DNA of 64,000 nucleotides, taken from contig JBBHKE010001016.1 of assembly GCA_037447655.1 (NCBI GenBank), positions 1-64,000 of the forward strand, in the 5' to 3' direction. Position 1 is the first letter of the stretch, and each line of letters starts with the position of its first letter. The position numbers were made by a program, and so were the translations under genes. The notes beneath the pieces are model-generated. The model did no database searches. It was not told where the DNA came from and was given only the letters and a program-made list of their open reading frames with translations. Of the stretch, positions 11,901 through 24,010 are shown one piece after another. The DNA is from Zygnema cylindricum. Taxonomy: Eukaryota > Streptophyta > Zygnematophyceae > Zygnematales > Zygnemataceae.

Positions 11901-13837
11901 GAGAGAAATTTAACCTCATGTTGAGGGTAAATTGTACAGTTTGATGAAAAGTTGTAGACACAATTACTCAAAAAACTGTACGAAATGTAAGATTCACCCT
12001 TAAAACGAGGGTAACACTTTGACAGTGTAATTTGCATTAGTGCTTAGATGTCAACAACCATCAACCAATAAGTATCAGCCATAAATATTCAATACTGTCC
12101 GGCAAATACTAGCAGTAATCATGTTTCAAGACAAGCAAAGACCACTTATTAACTGCTTACATGCAATTATCCATGTTATGATAATTTTATACCTTTGCGA
12201 GAACAGAACTGCGCTGCTCCAGCTTAGCACTCCACTCCTTCAGACTTATCTTCTCTTGCTGCAGCTCAAGTTCACGAGCCTCATTCCTGAGAAAGATACA
12301 AAGATACAACACGTGAAAATGGAAAATTAGTTCGAGCCCAACTAAACCACCATTTGGACAACAATTTCCAATCCCTTCAAAAGAAAAGATCCAAGAGACA
12401 AAGAATTTACCTCTCCTTGAGAAGCTGCTTCTCTCGCCTTACTGCTCCCTCCTTTAACTCTGCCTCCCGCAGTAATTGTTCAGCTTCGGCCTGTCTTCTC
12501 CCTGCCTCCATTTTTGAAGTTTCCGCTGATCGAATCAACGCGTCAATTTCTCTCCGTTTCTCCTCTGCTCTTTTCATCAGAGCTTGAGCTTCTGCTGTCT
12601 GTGCTTCAAAATTTCTCCGATTCACTTCCCTCTCGGCCTCCAACTCCCTGATTTTTGCTTCCATCTGTTGAGGACAACACGAATACAAGCAGCACAGTAT
12701 AAAAACACATATATTTCTGATCAAACTTAACAATCTCCGACTGCAGCTCGTCACAGCCTCGCTACGCGATCTTCCTTTGTTCAGCTTCAGTCAATAAATT
12801 ACAGTCACCAACCTAATCTGAATCATGATCCATCTAACCGCCTCTATCAGAATATTTTCTTTGTTACCTCTATGAGCTATAGCAGTCCATTTAACACGTT
12901 TGGTAAAAAAAAGACATGCCATTACTAATGACGCAGAAGTAGACAATGCCCTACCTGAAAAAGAAAAGCCATGCCATTTTTTATGACGCAAAAGAAGATA
13001 AATCTCACCTCTCTGACGCATTCCTGCTCTACTTGCAAAGCTTGTTCTAAAGTAATAGTTCTTTGACGCTCTTCTGACATTTCCATTCTATGAGCCGATT
13101 GCTCCTGCATCCGAGAATCCTCAATCTGAGACATGGTTGTTGTTAACTTTGTGTATTTCACATTCCATTCCTCTCGCTCTTGCAAAAGAATCCCCATGTT
13201 GTATCGATATTTGTCATTCTGCCCCCACAAAACAAAAGCCTGTTAAAAGTGCCAAAAAGATATCCAGACAGAAACCTCTAAGAGATACCAAAACCTAAAG
13301 AACGTCATTTTCAATAATCTCAAACAATTGCGCTTATGACACTCAATTTCCAGACACTTCATCAGAACATGACCAGAAACTCCAAACGAAAACGATGTTT
13401 ACCTCGTCTTCCAGAAAGACCACCCTTGCTCGCAATGACTCGTTTTCCTTTTTAATAATCACTATCTCCTCAAAACTCCCGGATTCCTGGAATTTTCGCC
13501 AAACTTCTGTTTCTGAAATAGCTCCATTGGCAGTTTCACTCCGTACAACAATCCTTGCTACTCCGTTGCTGTCCCTCGACCTCCCTTCCTCTAAAGAACC
13601 TCTCCCAAGCTCAAGGCCGCCATTAAACCTTTGGGAGGAGGAAGGAAAATCAGAGCGACCAGATATGTCTCCCATAGCCGTAGGGGTTGATGGCGAAGCA
13701 GTTTCAGGGATGCTTCCAGGGGTTTGTACAATAGGAGAAAATGAAACCCTTCTTTCTGAAACACTTGTTTTGGATACTGTTGCAGGAGTTTTTGTCGACA
13801 ACCTTCTCCCTCCTAGAGGGGATTTTGAGCGCAGCAT
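2901..13837 (-). CDS. NMCP/CRWN-like nuclear lamina coiled-coil protein
   Basis: Twelve exons read on the minus strand: 13837-13403, 13218-13009, 12664-12411, 12286-12193, 11626-11450, 10746-10663, 10180-10049, 9801-9694, 8327-8125, 7533-6276, 6094-4247 and 3800-2901. All have GT-AG borders and phases that join without a stop, giving about 1,900 residues. The N-terminal head (1-145) is rich in SP/TP motifs (KSP, KTP, FSP, QTP) of the kind CDKs phosphorylate in lamin-type heads. Exon 2 opens the rod with YNMGILLQEREEWNVKY, then QSAHRMEMSE and LEQALQVEQECVRE, which match the conserved rod start of plant NMCP1/CRWN proteins. A continuous heptad coiled coil runs to about residue 1610. The tail carries an NLS-like KKRRR near 1845, an AT-hook-like RKRGRP near 1871 and an acidic end. 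Plant NMCP/CRWN proteins shape the nucleus and tether chromatin; at ~1,900 residues this one is clearly longer than the usual ~1,000-1,200. Family assignment is strong; the precise subclass is not resolved. Confidence 0.87.
8580..8906. repeat. Polypurine GGGAGA/GA tract in intron 9
   Basis: About 325 bp of almost pure G/A: GGGAGAGGGTGAGGGGGAACA units, then GGGGGA and GGGA runs, then a (GA)n tail near 8860-8906. It sits in the intron between exons 8 and 9 of the NMCP/CRWN-like gene, so the transcript carries it as polypyrimidine. Such tracts can form triplex DNA. Confidence 0.9.
9057..9279. mobile_element. MITE, diverged TACACCGTGAATCGC superfamily
   Basis: The right end reads AAAGCGATTCACGGTA, the inverse of the superfamily terminus. 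The left end (TACAGAGTGAAATAG) is a degraded match. It is about 220 bp, lies in the same intron as the polypurine tract and includes a poly(A) run near 9216-9235. No coding capacity. Confidence 0.4.
10559..10655. repeat. Intronic GA-rich tract
   Basis: GAGGGGAGG/GAGAGTGGA purine-rich stretch just before the 5' splice site of exon 6 of the NMCP/CRWN-like gene. In transcript sense it lies immediately downstream of the donor and is pyrimidine-rich. Confidence 0.7.
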
Positions 13838-14442
13838 CGCTTTGGAAAGTTCTCGAAAAGATTATTTGACAAAGTATCTAAAAACAGGGGACAAATGAAC
13901 AACAACAAAATAACCCGTTTCTTCACTCTACCCCGAAATAAAACGCTCAAAAACAATCGTCAAAAAGTGAAATTTTCCATTTCGTACATGCAAACGATGG
14001 TATATTTGAGGCCAAAAAAAAAAAATACCCTCCAATTTCCTCTGTAGCGGATCAGAAACAAAAGAACGCCATAGACCGACAGCCTTCAACACCGTACTGC
14101 TCTCTGCTCTTTGCTGGTTTCCTCTCCAAAAAAATATTGCCGTTGAACCGTCACGACAGCACCGTACAGAAAAACATGGAAACTGGGTCCAAAAGTGCGA
14201 ACAGTTCACATTTTAGCGTACGATAGCATTAAACATTTTTGCGCGGGCCCGCAACTTTTGTTCGGATGCATCGAAATGAACGGTTGGATTGGAGAACGGC
14301 ATCGATTTGACGCGTCATGGAATAGCCTCCCCACCCGATCTTCTCTGGTTTAACGGGCAATAGTGCAATAGTGCATGCACTTCATGAACGAGTGAAAAGT
14401 GGGACTTGGATTTCGGGTTTCATACTTTACACTTCAGGGTTT
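13838..14442. other. 5' region of the NMCP/CRWN-like gene
   Basis: Upstream side of the minus-strand start codon at 13837. It presumably holds the 5' UTR and promoter. No clear TATA box was identified and no other coding region is seen. Confidence 0.35.
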
Positions 14443-14557
14443 GCAAATGTAGCAAATGTAGCAAATGTAGCAAATGTAGCAAATGTAGCAAATGTAGCAA
14501 ATGTAGCAAATGTAGCAAATGTAGCAAATGTAGCAAATGTAGCAAATGTAGCGGATG
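14443..14557. repeat. 9-bp minisatellite GCAAATGTA, ~12 copies
   Basis: About 12 near-perfect head-to-tail copies of GCAAATGTA, followed by a degenerate GCGGATGTG. The period is a multiple of three, so it creates artificial open frames in several phases that are not genes. It lies upstream of the NMCP/CRWN-like gene. Confidence 0.95.
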
Positions 14558-14825
14558 TGGCAGCATGGGATGGAGCGAATGTGACAGATGATGATAAAGC
14601 GGTACAGGTGTCAGCATACCAGTCAACGTGGATTAGACTATACTGTACTGTACTGTACTGGAACTGTTGAACCCATAGTTCAAAAAATTAAAAGGTTGCA
14701 TTTTAGTTCGATCTGTTCGATTTAGTTCAGACTATTTTTTGAAATTACGATTTCTTTGTACAATCATTGCTAAAGGAATAAAAACTGAGCGCGATACCCA
14801 TTTGGATCCCGATACATCCATGTGA

Positions 14826-15535
14826 CCGGCCGTCAGAGGTCGCAAACGGTCAACCGAAACCGTGACCGACCGTTAACCGACCGCCCGCGCATCCGGAACG
14901 GATTCGGTTGCCAAATTTTGGGGGTTGGGGGTCGGGCGGTTACGGTCGGTTGATTCACCAGGAAAAAAAAAACGGTCGGTTACGGTCGGTCAACCAAAAA
15001 ACCAAAAAAAATGAAAATTTTGTACTGTCCCTATAATCCAACATTCTTGTACTTTGTACTCTTTGGGCATCGTGGAAGTACGTGACATCATGATTAGCGT
15101 CGCAAATCTGACACGGTACTGTACTAAGCTATTTATTTCGCAAATCACAGGGAACGCGACAGAGCGTCGCACATCTGACACGGTAGTACACTATTCATTT
15201 CGAAAATCTTAGGGAACGCGACAAAGCGTCGCAAATCTGACACGGTAGTAACAATATTCATTTCGCAAATCTTAGGGAACGCGACACATCGTAATTATGG
15301 CTTATTCCGTCGTACATTGATTAATTTTGTACTTTTTCGGTTACGGGCGGGCACGGTTAGTCGCGAAAAATCAAGATTTCGTTAATTTTTTTTTTCGTAA
15401 CGACGGTCGGTTAACGGTTAACAATTTTGGAGCGTGACAAACTCGGTCGGGCGTCGGTTACTCAGATTTAAAAAAAAAAAAACGGTCGGTTTCGGGTATA
15501 TTTTTTTTTTTACTTTTGTGACCTCTGCCGGCGTA
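14826..15535. mobile_element. hAT-like MITE with near-perfect 8-bp target duplication
   Basis: The element runs from CAGAGGTCGCAAACGGT at 14834 to the inverted TTTTGTGACCTCTG ending at 15527 (about 694 bp). CAGRGGTCG is a common hAT terminus. Flanks CCGGCCGT (14826-14833) and CCGGCGTA (15528-15535) are near-identical 8-mers, fitting a hAT duplication with one change. Subterminal zones are packed with ACCGACCG / CGGTCGGT motifs on both sides. No open frame resembles a transposase, so it is non-autonomous. Confidence 0.7.
15095..15292. repeat. Three tandem ~62-67 bp units inside the hAT-like MITE
   Basis: Three imperfect units begin GCGTCGCA at about 15097, 15164 and 15226, each followed by AATCTGACACGGTA and ATTCATTTCG/CTTAGGGAACGCGAC. 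They form the core of the MITE between its CGGTCGG-rich subterminal zones. Confidence 0.75.
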
Positions 15536-15910
15536 GAGCTCCTCAGCTCCATTCTTACTTTAATCCAGTCACATGTTTTTGCAAAATTTCGGACGTTCAC
15601 ACGGGATGCTCAAGCAGTTCAGAACAATCCGACATCATCGTTCCTTTGGATGTCATTGTAGCTCTTTTATAGATTTCACTCTCTTACAATTCATTTTTAT
15701 TGTATTGGTATTGTACGATCGTATATATTTCATTGTTTCTTAGTTTGTACACTTTGATATATGGCTGAAGCTGTAAGCCTGTAACCAGTACAATTGAATC
15801 CAAACGCAATGTAGTACTTCTTGTGTTTCGTACCATACTGAAGTGTATCGTATTCTATTTGGAGTTTATGTGGGGGAAATGATAACCAACCCTGTTTCCC
15901 TCATCTCTTA

Positions 15911-17060
15911 GGGTATGTCCCCATGTATTAAAGTATTTACTTTTCTCTGTCTTTTTGCCCTAAAATTCAGGGAACTTTGACAAAAACTTTAGCCGTCGGA
16001 AAAAATCATTTTTACCAAAGTATAGTAAACGTCAATTCATACTTTGGATGTACAGCGTGTTTGTCTTCATGTGAACGCATTTTGGCGTTTTCCCCTTTTC
16101 GACCCTCGGGCAAGAGAATCCAGCCCAAAAAAAAACTTCATCCAAAATCACCTCGAGGGGGTGATTTTAGTTAAAGTACACCGTGAATCGTTATTAGCCT
16201 TATGTACGCTATATCGACACCCCAAAATTTTGACATTGATACCTTAAATATAATAAAATACACTATTTAAAGACGTGGACCGTAATCTGCCACGTCTCCT
16301 GGCACTAAATTAGAATGAATGACGCTAATTTATTCTTTACACTAATAATTTCTATACGCTAATAACGATCCAAGGTGTACCGCCCAAACAGCGAATGAAA
16401 AATGACCCGTGGACGCGCCACAAGAGTGTGAAAATTTTAGGACGAGGGAGAGTCCTCGCTATTTTTCTCCGTGCCGTCACGCTCATGTACGGAAAAAAAT
16501 CTGCAGGGCTCTCGGACCTCCACTTTCATTCATGGGGTCCTTTGCAAAATTTTGCGCCGTCGTCGCCTCTCCCCTCTCCCTCTCACACCATCGCTTTTAT
16601 CTCACACTTTTTAGAATGAGAGACGACAATATTGGTATAAAATGAAAGATATTTTAAAAATATTATTTTTGACAATTTTTAGGTTTTTTTTTAATGGCAA
16701 GTCGAGCGAGAAAAGTAGAAAAAACGAAATCGGAAAACCATGGCAGAAAGTTATTGAATCAGTGACGTCGACGTTGTCATAAGTGAGCGTGACGTCACAA
16801 TATCACCAAACCCTAAACATCTACGATTTCACAAAAATCTAGACGTCTACAACTGTCGCTGTTTTTGTTGGCGTCACCAATCGTCGGAAGTTTCGTAGTC
16901 GCCTTCAATCGTCACAAGTTGTACCTACGTCTACAACCGTCACATTCCAAAGTTCCGATTTCATTTTCGCACATAGGGACGCTCTTCAAAGTAGTACGGA
17001 GAATCCTTACTACAGTCCAAAATACTTTTTCAAAGTACCGATTACATGGGGACGTACCCT
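15911..17060. mobile_element. Non-autonomous TIR element, GGGTACGTCCC family, copy 1
   Basis: The left end GGGTATGTCCCCATGTA is matched by the inverted right end TACATGGGGACGTACCC at about 17044-17060. Copies at 39.2, 49.5 and 50.2 kb share the termini or interior. The interior has conserved landmarks (GTGAACGCATTTTGGCGTTTT, CGGACCTCCACTTTCATT) and subterminal repeats of the type GACGTCTACAACCGTCAC. No transposase frame. It contains a nested MITE at 16177-16379. Flanking bases suggest a short TA-type target site, not resolved. Confidence 0.75.
16177..16379. mobile_element. TACACCGTGAATCG MITE nested in the GGGTACGTCCC element
   Basis: It starts TACACCGTGAATCGTTATTAG and ends CTAATAACGATCCAAGGTGTA, about 203 bp, AT-rich and non-coding. 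It belongs to the same superfamily as 22543 and 62824. Its position inside copy 1 of the larger element shows it inserted later. Confidence 0.75.
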
Positions 17061-17522
17061 AACTATGTGTTATTGTTTAAGTACGCTGTCCTGTGAACCC
17101 TGCGCCTTGAACCCTCCTGCTCTGCATTGTCCTTTCCAACTGTCCCGCCAACTGTAGTCAAGCACGAAATGGAGAGAGATAAAAATCAGTGAGAGCACTG
17201 AGAATGAGAAACAAGACAGAAAAGCATAAACAGTGTGAAAAAGAGAGGAGAACATAAAAGTACATATTTTAATAATTAGTCTCTGACAGAACTCTAGAAC
17301 AGTGAACGCTGTCTTTTTGTTCATTCACTTGGAAGACACATACCTACATTGTTTGTGACATCTCCGCGGTGTGTTGCTTTTTGCCGAGAGCGTGGTCCTT
17401 TGACACCTGGCATTGGGCGTCCTTTGACACGTGGCATCGGTTGTCTTTAGACACGTGGCTTTGGCAGTGCACCCAGGAGAGGGAAAGTAGGGTAGAAATT
17501 ATAGAATTTCTGCAGAAGCGGG

Positions 17523-20500
17523 ATGAATCCGGACGGGCTTTGGAAGCAGGTTCAGGGTCGGGTAAAACTAGCGGCAGATTTCGCTCAAGGTCTTGCTTAC
17601 GACCTGAAAGTTGAAGCTGATGAGGCGCTTCGTACAGGATTAGGGTTTCCGCGGGCAGCAACCGATATCGCAAGTTTTGCATGCTATGTCAGTACTCACA
17701 CTCAGAGTTGAATTAAGGTTAGGATTAGAGTTCAGGCAAAGGCTAGTGGCAAGGTTAGGGTTAATGGTTAGGGTTTAGGTTGGGGCTAGGCTTCCGGTTT
17801 TCATTACGCTACATTATACTGCCTACTCCTATTCGAGCCAATCTCTCTAATTGGAGTGGGCGCTTTTTTGACCCAAATTCATAAATGAGTGTTTATACCA
17901 CTATTTAGTTAAGTGACCCATATTAAGCCTTTATGCAAAACATAACTCAGTGTAGCTTATGCTAATACATTATGCACAAATTATTAGTACATTATGCATT
18001 ATGTAGTTAATTCTAATGAAGTTTAACGCGAGCAATTCACTAACTCTAGTTGCAATGGGCGATGTACTGCATATCGCTGTTAGAGTTAGACATTTTTCGG
18101 GCACTCAGTTGTCATTGACTTTATTGTCAACTGTCGGATTTTTATTTCAGAGGAGTGGTTGGAAGGTCTCATGTGTACACTGTCCATCGGTATAAGTGTA
18201 AAGAAATTATTAGAATTAAAGCGAGTTTAGTATCAGTATAACCGATTTAGGCCAGAGTGACATGGACAATGTAAGCCCACTTGTTTGTGTAGTGTTCTTT
18301 ACACTATTTTATGATTTCCAGCCAAAAAAAGTTGAGACCATATTAAGTTATTAACACTAATATTGATGGGCGGTATCTCTCCATAATGAGCCACGTGGCA
18401 AAGCAAAACATAGATTGGTGTGGTTAATTTTAATGAAGTGTTAACACTATCATTCATGAACTCTAATAGCAATGGCTGGTGTAGTTTCCAAAGATGGCTG
18501 TGGGACAGTTGACACCTGACCGGAAAAGTGTTCGTTGTATCGAATCCAAACCTTCCATCTGTCATTGCAAAGGAGGTATATGTAGAGAGAGACCTGGAAA
18601 TTCAAATGTGGACAAAGAATATTTGGAACACTAAACTGCCCATCCCTTTTAGAGTTAGTGAATTATTCTGTTAACACTATTAGAATTAACTACACTAAAT
18701 TGTGTCTTACAGCATGACTCATTATGGTCACTTAACTAAATAATGTTATTAACATTAGTTCTTGATTTTGGGTGAAAAAACTCACACTCGAATTAGTTTG
18801 ATTAACTCCAAGAGTGGGGTAGTGTATATAGGCGCATAAATACTGCAATATAAATTTCGCCCTATGTCATGCTATCCATTTGGTTACTTGAAAAGGTATT
18901 TTCAGAATTCAATTTTCACTCACATTTGGTGAATTTTGTTAATGGGTTTTAAAATACACGTAATGCATTAACGCATTAGCGCAATCCCATTAAACTCATA
19001 ATGCATGACACGTAACACATTTTGTTCTATCCTTCGTTTCTTAAGTACTTGAATAGTGCTTGAAATTAATACATTATACTTAACTTAAACATTAACTCGT
19101 ACTTGAACTAGTAATTGAGTAGATTTTGAAATATTTGAAGTCTGTTCAGTATTTTGCATTCCACCATGGCATACAAGTTCTTAAATTTGTCTGTGTGCCA
19201 TCTCATTTCTTACTTTTGATTTTATTTTAAGCAGCCCATTTACCTTCCCTATTTTCCAATTTTAGATTCCTTTCTACTTGTAGCCCGATCATGAATTTAC
19301 ATGGGCACTTTATCCAGCCCTAGTCACCACTTCTATTCCGACTCAGATACTGATGTTGGTCATCTTCCTAGTTCTTAATCAACTTTTAAACATTCTGATC
19401 GTTTTGTATTGGTTTGCTTACTCTACAGTTTTCAATTCTAACAAAGGATTTACAAAACTTAGACAATGTCACAAAACATAATCTGTTGTTTCATGTACCG
19501 TTTTTGTATGTTTGCTCTAAAATACCTTATAACATGTGCTATGTATTCTTGTTCTTACTAGATTCCGGGGTACGTTCTATGTTTTTATAATATCCGTCTT
19601 TGTCTTAATGAAATGTTTTATGCTCTATTAGAATCAGACTTGGATCAGGCAGTTTTCATTATTTGTCAACACTTTGATTGATCTAAGTAACTGACTCTGT
19701 AGGTTATCACGAAATGCATAATCTGATGCCAAATTTCCACCCCCATAGGAGGATGACCAGGCAAATATAAAGCATCTCTGCATGTATTTGCCTTTCATGT
19801 GGTAGCTTTATCTGCAGATTTATGATGTAAGTCGAAAATTGATAGGGTGATCCATGTCCTACATATTTTATATTTTCGGCCAAGGATATACTTGCCTGGG
19901 TTTTTTCACATCAACTCCAATTTGGAGTTACTTAAATATCCAAAAGCCACTGCTTCGAAACAAAATTTAAATCAACCATTGCCGAATTGAAATATATGTG
20001 AAGCTTCAATGCAGATGCTTCTTGTTGGTAAAAACGACTGCATTATTTTCCTGTGCTTCTAAACACTTAAACAACCTGAAATGTCACAGTGAAACGTCAT
20101 AGCAAAAAGGACCCTAAAAACCTCTAGAACCCATGGCTAGTTTTGACCAAACTTGAAATGGACCAGCTTTTTATCAAGCCTGAATCATCTTGACCCTTCT
20201 TGACTGGTCCTTGACTTTTTTGTCTTGACTTGTTGCAGGCTGTGGCTGCTGCAGGCACGGTTTCTATGGCAGGTGATTTTGTTGGCAAAATCTGGGGGAC
20301 AAGGTGAGGATTGATACACTGGCCATCGTTATTAGTATACAGATTATTACTATCAGAGCAAAACTAGTATTCATAATAGTAATGTAGTACAGCTTGAGTT
20401 GGCCGACCGATTGTAGTTCAATCCCTCAAATAGAGTTATTAATGCTCTCCTATGATTTTTGGCTGTAAGAAGTGGTGACCAAATAGGTGTTAGTGATGGG

Positions 20501-23500
20501 CATCTTTCTCCTTTTCCGGAGGAATCATTTAAAACAAGGAGAATGTTCTCAACCCCATTGTCTACATTACATCGAAGCCACACTCTGAAATGTTATGGAA
20601 TTGTGAGTCAAATGTTGCTATCAATAAAAAAACCTTTCGATTTACCTAACCAACAATACTCTTCGCACTTATGTAGCGATCATTGGTTTTCCTTCTTGAT
20701 TGTGTGTATGTAGATTAGATGTACTATATTGCTTTTTCACTGAGTTCGTAAGTCCGGGAATGTTTATTTCATTATTTTTATTCTATTCATCCTTAACGTA
20801 CGAGTTCATTTTCATGTGTTGGTTTGAAATGCAGAGAATGTGACAGATGTAACGGCTGGGAGGGAATAGCTTGTCGCACATGCAAAGGCCACGGCCGAGT
20901 GCAGTTTGCTGTTCGAAATTTAAATCTACGACCGTGAGTTAATTCACATTTTGTTCCTATCCGATAGGTACTTTTATGGTTGAAGCAATGTCGAAAAATA
21001 TGTGTTTTTGCAGGCTGAAAATTTTGCAAGAGAACCTATTGTGCGAACCCAATGCCTTGAAAATCTCACAAAGCCGTAAAAATTCCTGAAATACGAGAAA
21101 AAGACCATAAAAAACCATTTGTTCACAGAAAACCAGAAAATCCTGTTGATACTTGGTAGGGGCCCACAGAGGAGAGAAGGAAACGGTCGGAAATGTAGCA
21201 TTGGCTGTAGCAGAAGGGCGAGCCGATGTCCTTCATATTCCCGTGGGAGTGACTTATGGGCCTCTTCCTCGAAAAGATTGCCCCACATGCACCGGTGCGG
21301 TAAGGACTAGACCGTTTATGTTATTAGAGTCGACAACCTCAATTGTTAAAATTGATAGCCTTAGATTTGTTAGAGTAGTTGACAACCTTAGTTTTTTAGA
21401 GTTGACAACCTTAATTTGTTAGAGTTGAAAACCTTAATTTGAATTATGAACTATTTAACCCAAACCGTTCATGCTGATAGGGCTGACAATCCTAATTTGG
21501 ATCATGCATTTTTTTAACCCAAAATGGTAAAAAACTTTAATGTGTACCAGACTTTTTTTTCATAGTCAGCAGATTCCTAGAAGAATATTTGGCATTTGCA
21601 AGTACAAAAATATTCGGGAAATCCAAAACCGCATATGTTCCTCATATTTGGCAATAATATAATAGGGTTAGGATTTTTCTTTCTTATGGTTTGAAACTTA
21701 CAAAACAATGATTATACAATGCATGATTTGTACCATGCATTTCTTAAGATATAGATTGATTACATATAATAGACAATATATTCTATCTTACTGTAGTGGG
21801 TCCATTTTCAAGATTTAATTGACATTTTAGGGTTTTTTAGGGTTTTTTATAATCTTGTAAAGCTAAATCAAGTAAAAGGTAAGTGAAAAGTGATGGAGAG
21901 AGAGGGGGGGGGAATAGGTGCTAAGAACTTCTGTTGGAATAGGAGCTAAGTAAAAACTTTCAAGAAGCATCCATGTAGTTCTTGTCTGTTGTTTACCTGC
22001 CGTTCGATTAGTGTATTTTCTAATGGTTGATCACATTGATTGTTCACACTAGCGGCAAGGTACGAATGCTTCTATAATGTTTGTGTAATATTTCCCGATT
22101 TTCACCCGATTTTTACCAAATATTGGGTAACATAACACAAACATTAGATAAAGATTTATGAACGCTATATAACATCCCAAACTTGCCGCAAGTGTGAATA
22201 TTGACCAATATCATTAGTTTAATCAACCGAATGAACTAATGATAGGGTACAAAGGTACAATTTACATGTACCTTTAGTACCATGCATAAAAAATATCGTG
22301 ACAAGTTTACCGCTATGTTATTTTGGTCCTCAAAAGGACAAAACCCTAAAATTTCGCGGAATTTTCATTATTCTCCACAGACGGCGAACATCGGCCCAAA
22401 TATTCTTTGGGGGACCAAAAATTTCTTGAAACTGGTAACTCTGATTTTTTTGGTCCAAATCGTTCTTGCCATTAGGGTTGACAACCCTCATTTGGATTGT
22501 ACATTTTTCTAACCCGAAATCCTAAAACAATGTTGATAATGGTACACCGCGAATCGCTATTAGCGTATTGAACGCTAATTCGGTTCCCCCCAAATTTTGG
22601 CCCAAATTCTCAAATAGAATTATCCATACTATTTTAAATTTAGAGTAATTTCTAATTAGAGTAAATGATTTCTTTGAAAATTTTCAAATTCCCAATTAGC
22701 GTTAATAACGCTAATTATTTCTATACGCTATTTAATCTTTGACGCTAATAGCGATCCGCGGTGTAATTGACAATAGGATACAGTCCCGCCTCATCACCGA
22801 ATCTTACCTTAGTGTCGTTTATTTTTTATTTCAAATTTACTGGCATTTTTTCTTCTCTGACGGTGAAGAAAAAATGTAGCGTAATTTTTTTTTTTTGCAT
22901 GCTGCATTTGATAGAATAAAATCATGATTTGGAGCTTATAAAATTAAAGATTTAAATGACAAATAATGAGCCACGTAGCAAATTTCATTTTGTGTAGCTA
23001 AGTCTAATAAATTGTTAACACTAATAGGTCACTAAATAGCCGTTGCCAGTTACTCCACAGAAGAAAATAAGTTTCATATGTGAGTCGATAGTAAGATGTC
23101 TTTTTTTCCTGGTCTTTTTGCAATGTAATTATGTTGGATTTTCTGAATGGTGTCCATCTGTCGTATCCTTTGTTTTATTGGAGTTGTAATTAAAGGCAGT
23201 CACTGCAACTGTCAAATGAAAATGTTTGAAGTCTCTTTGATCGTTATATTTCTGGGTTCCTAATTGTGGCTAGATTTTATGTGTTGTAGGCTCAACGATT
23301 TGTACAAATCGTTCAAAACCAGGGCAAAACGACAAACCAATTAAACAATCGGAAACTTGTTTATCTTGACTTCTCGATCAGTTATTTTCTGAAACAAACA
23401 GATTTGGTTCGGTGAACTGCTCCAAATTTTGCAATCGTAAAGTTTGATTTTCGTATACAGTATGCACGTACAGATTCTAGGACAAAATATTAATATTGCT

Positions 23501-23974
23501 TGAAGCTAAAGCTCAAAATAATCAATAATCGATCTGGTTCTTACGTACCTTTCTAGCGAAGATAGAGACATAAGCTGCTTAAATGTATTAGCCATTAAGT
23601 AAAGCCTTTTTTTTTCACTAACTACCATTCAAAACCAGTTTTTGTCATACAAAAATTCGTGTGTCCAAACTGGTTTACTTATCAATCAAAGTCTGCCATG
23701 CAAATTTCTTCACCATGAAGATTGTTTATTAATACTTGACGTATACTCTGATCCCAGTTCTTTAATACTTGCGTTTACTCTAAAATTGATCCCAGTTCTT
23801 TAATACTTGATATGTACTCTAAAATTGATCCTGCAAGTCCTTGTTGGATTTTATGCACCAGGGAGTGATGAAGTGCCCATTATGCAAAGGAAATGCATGG
23901 AAACCCAAGATCAGTTTTGATAAGGTATGTTATACTTCCCAAATACCAAATATTTTTCCTCACAAAATTACGTT

Positions 23975-24010
<36 letters not shown>

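Noticed and set aside
14443-14557. CRISPR-like direct repeats
   Set aside because: Units are contiguous with no spacers, and the genome is eukaryotic.
14371-14670. Open frames reading (ANV)n, (CSK)n or (LHL)n
   Set aside because: Produced by the 9-bp minisatellite, whose period keeps all frames open.
17710-17790. Interstitial telomere
   Set aside because: Only a few degenerate TTAGGG/TTTAGGG-like motifs with no regular period; recorded only as a telo-box-like site.
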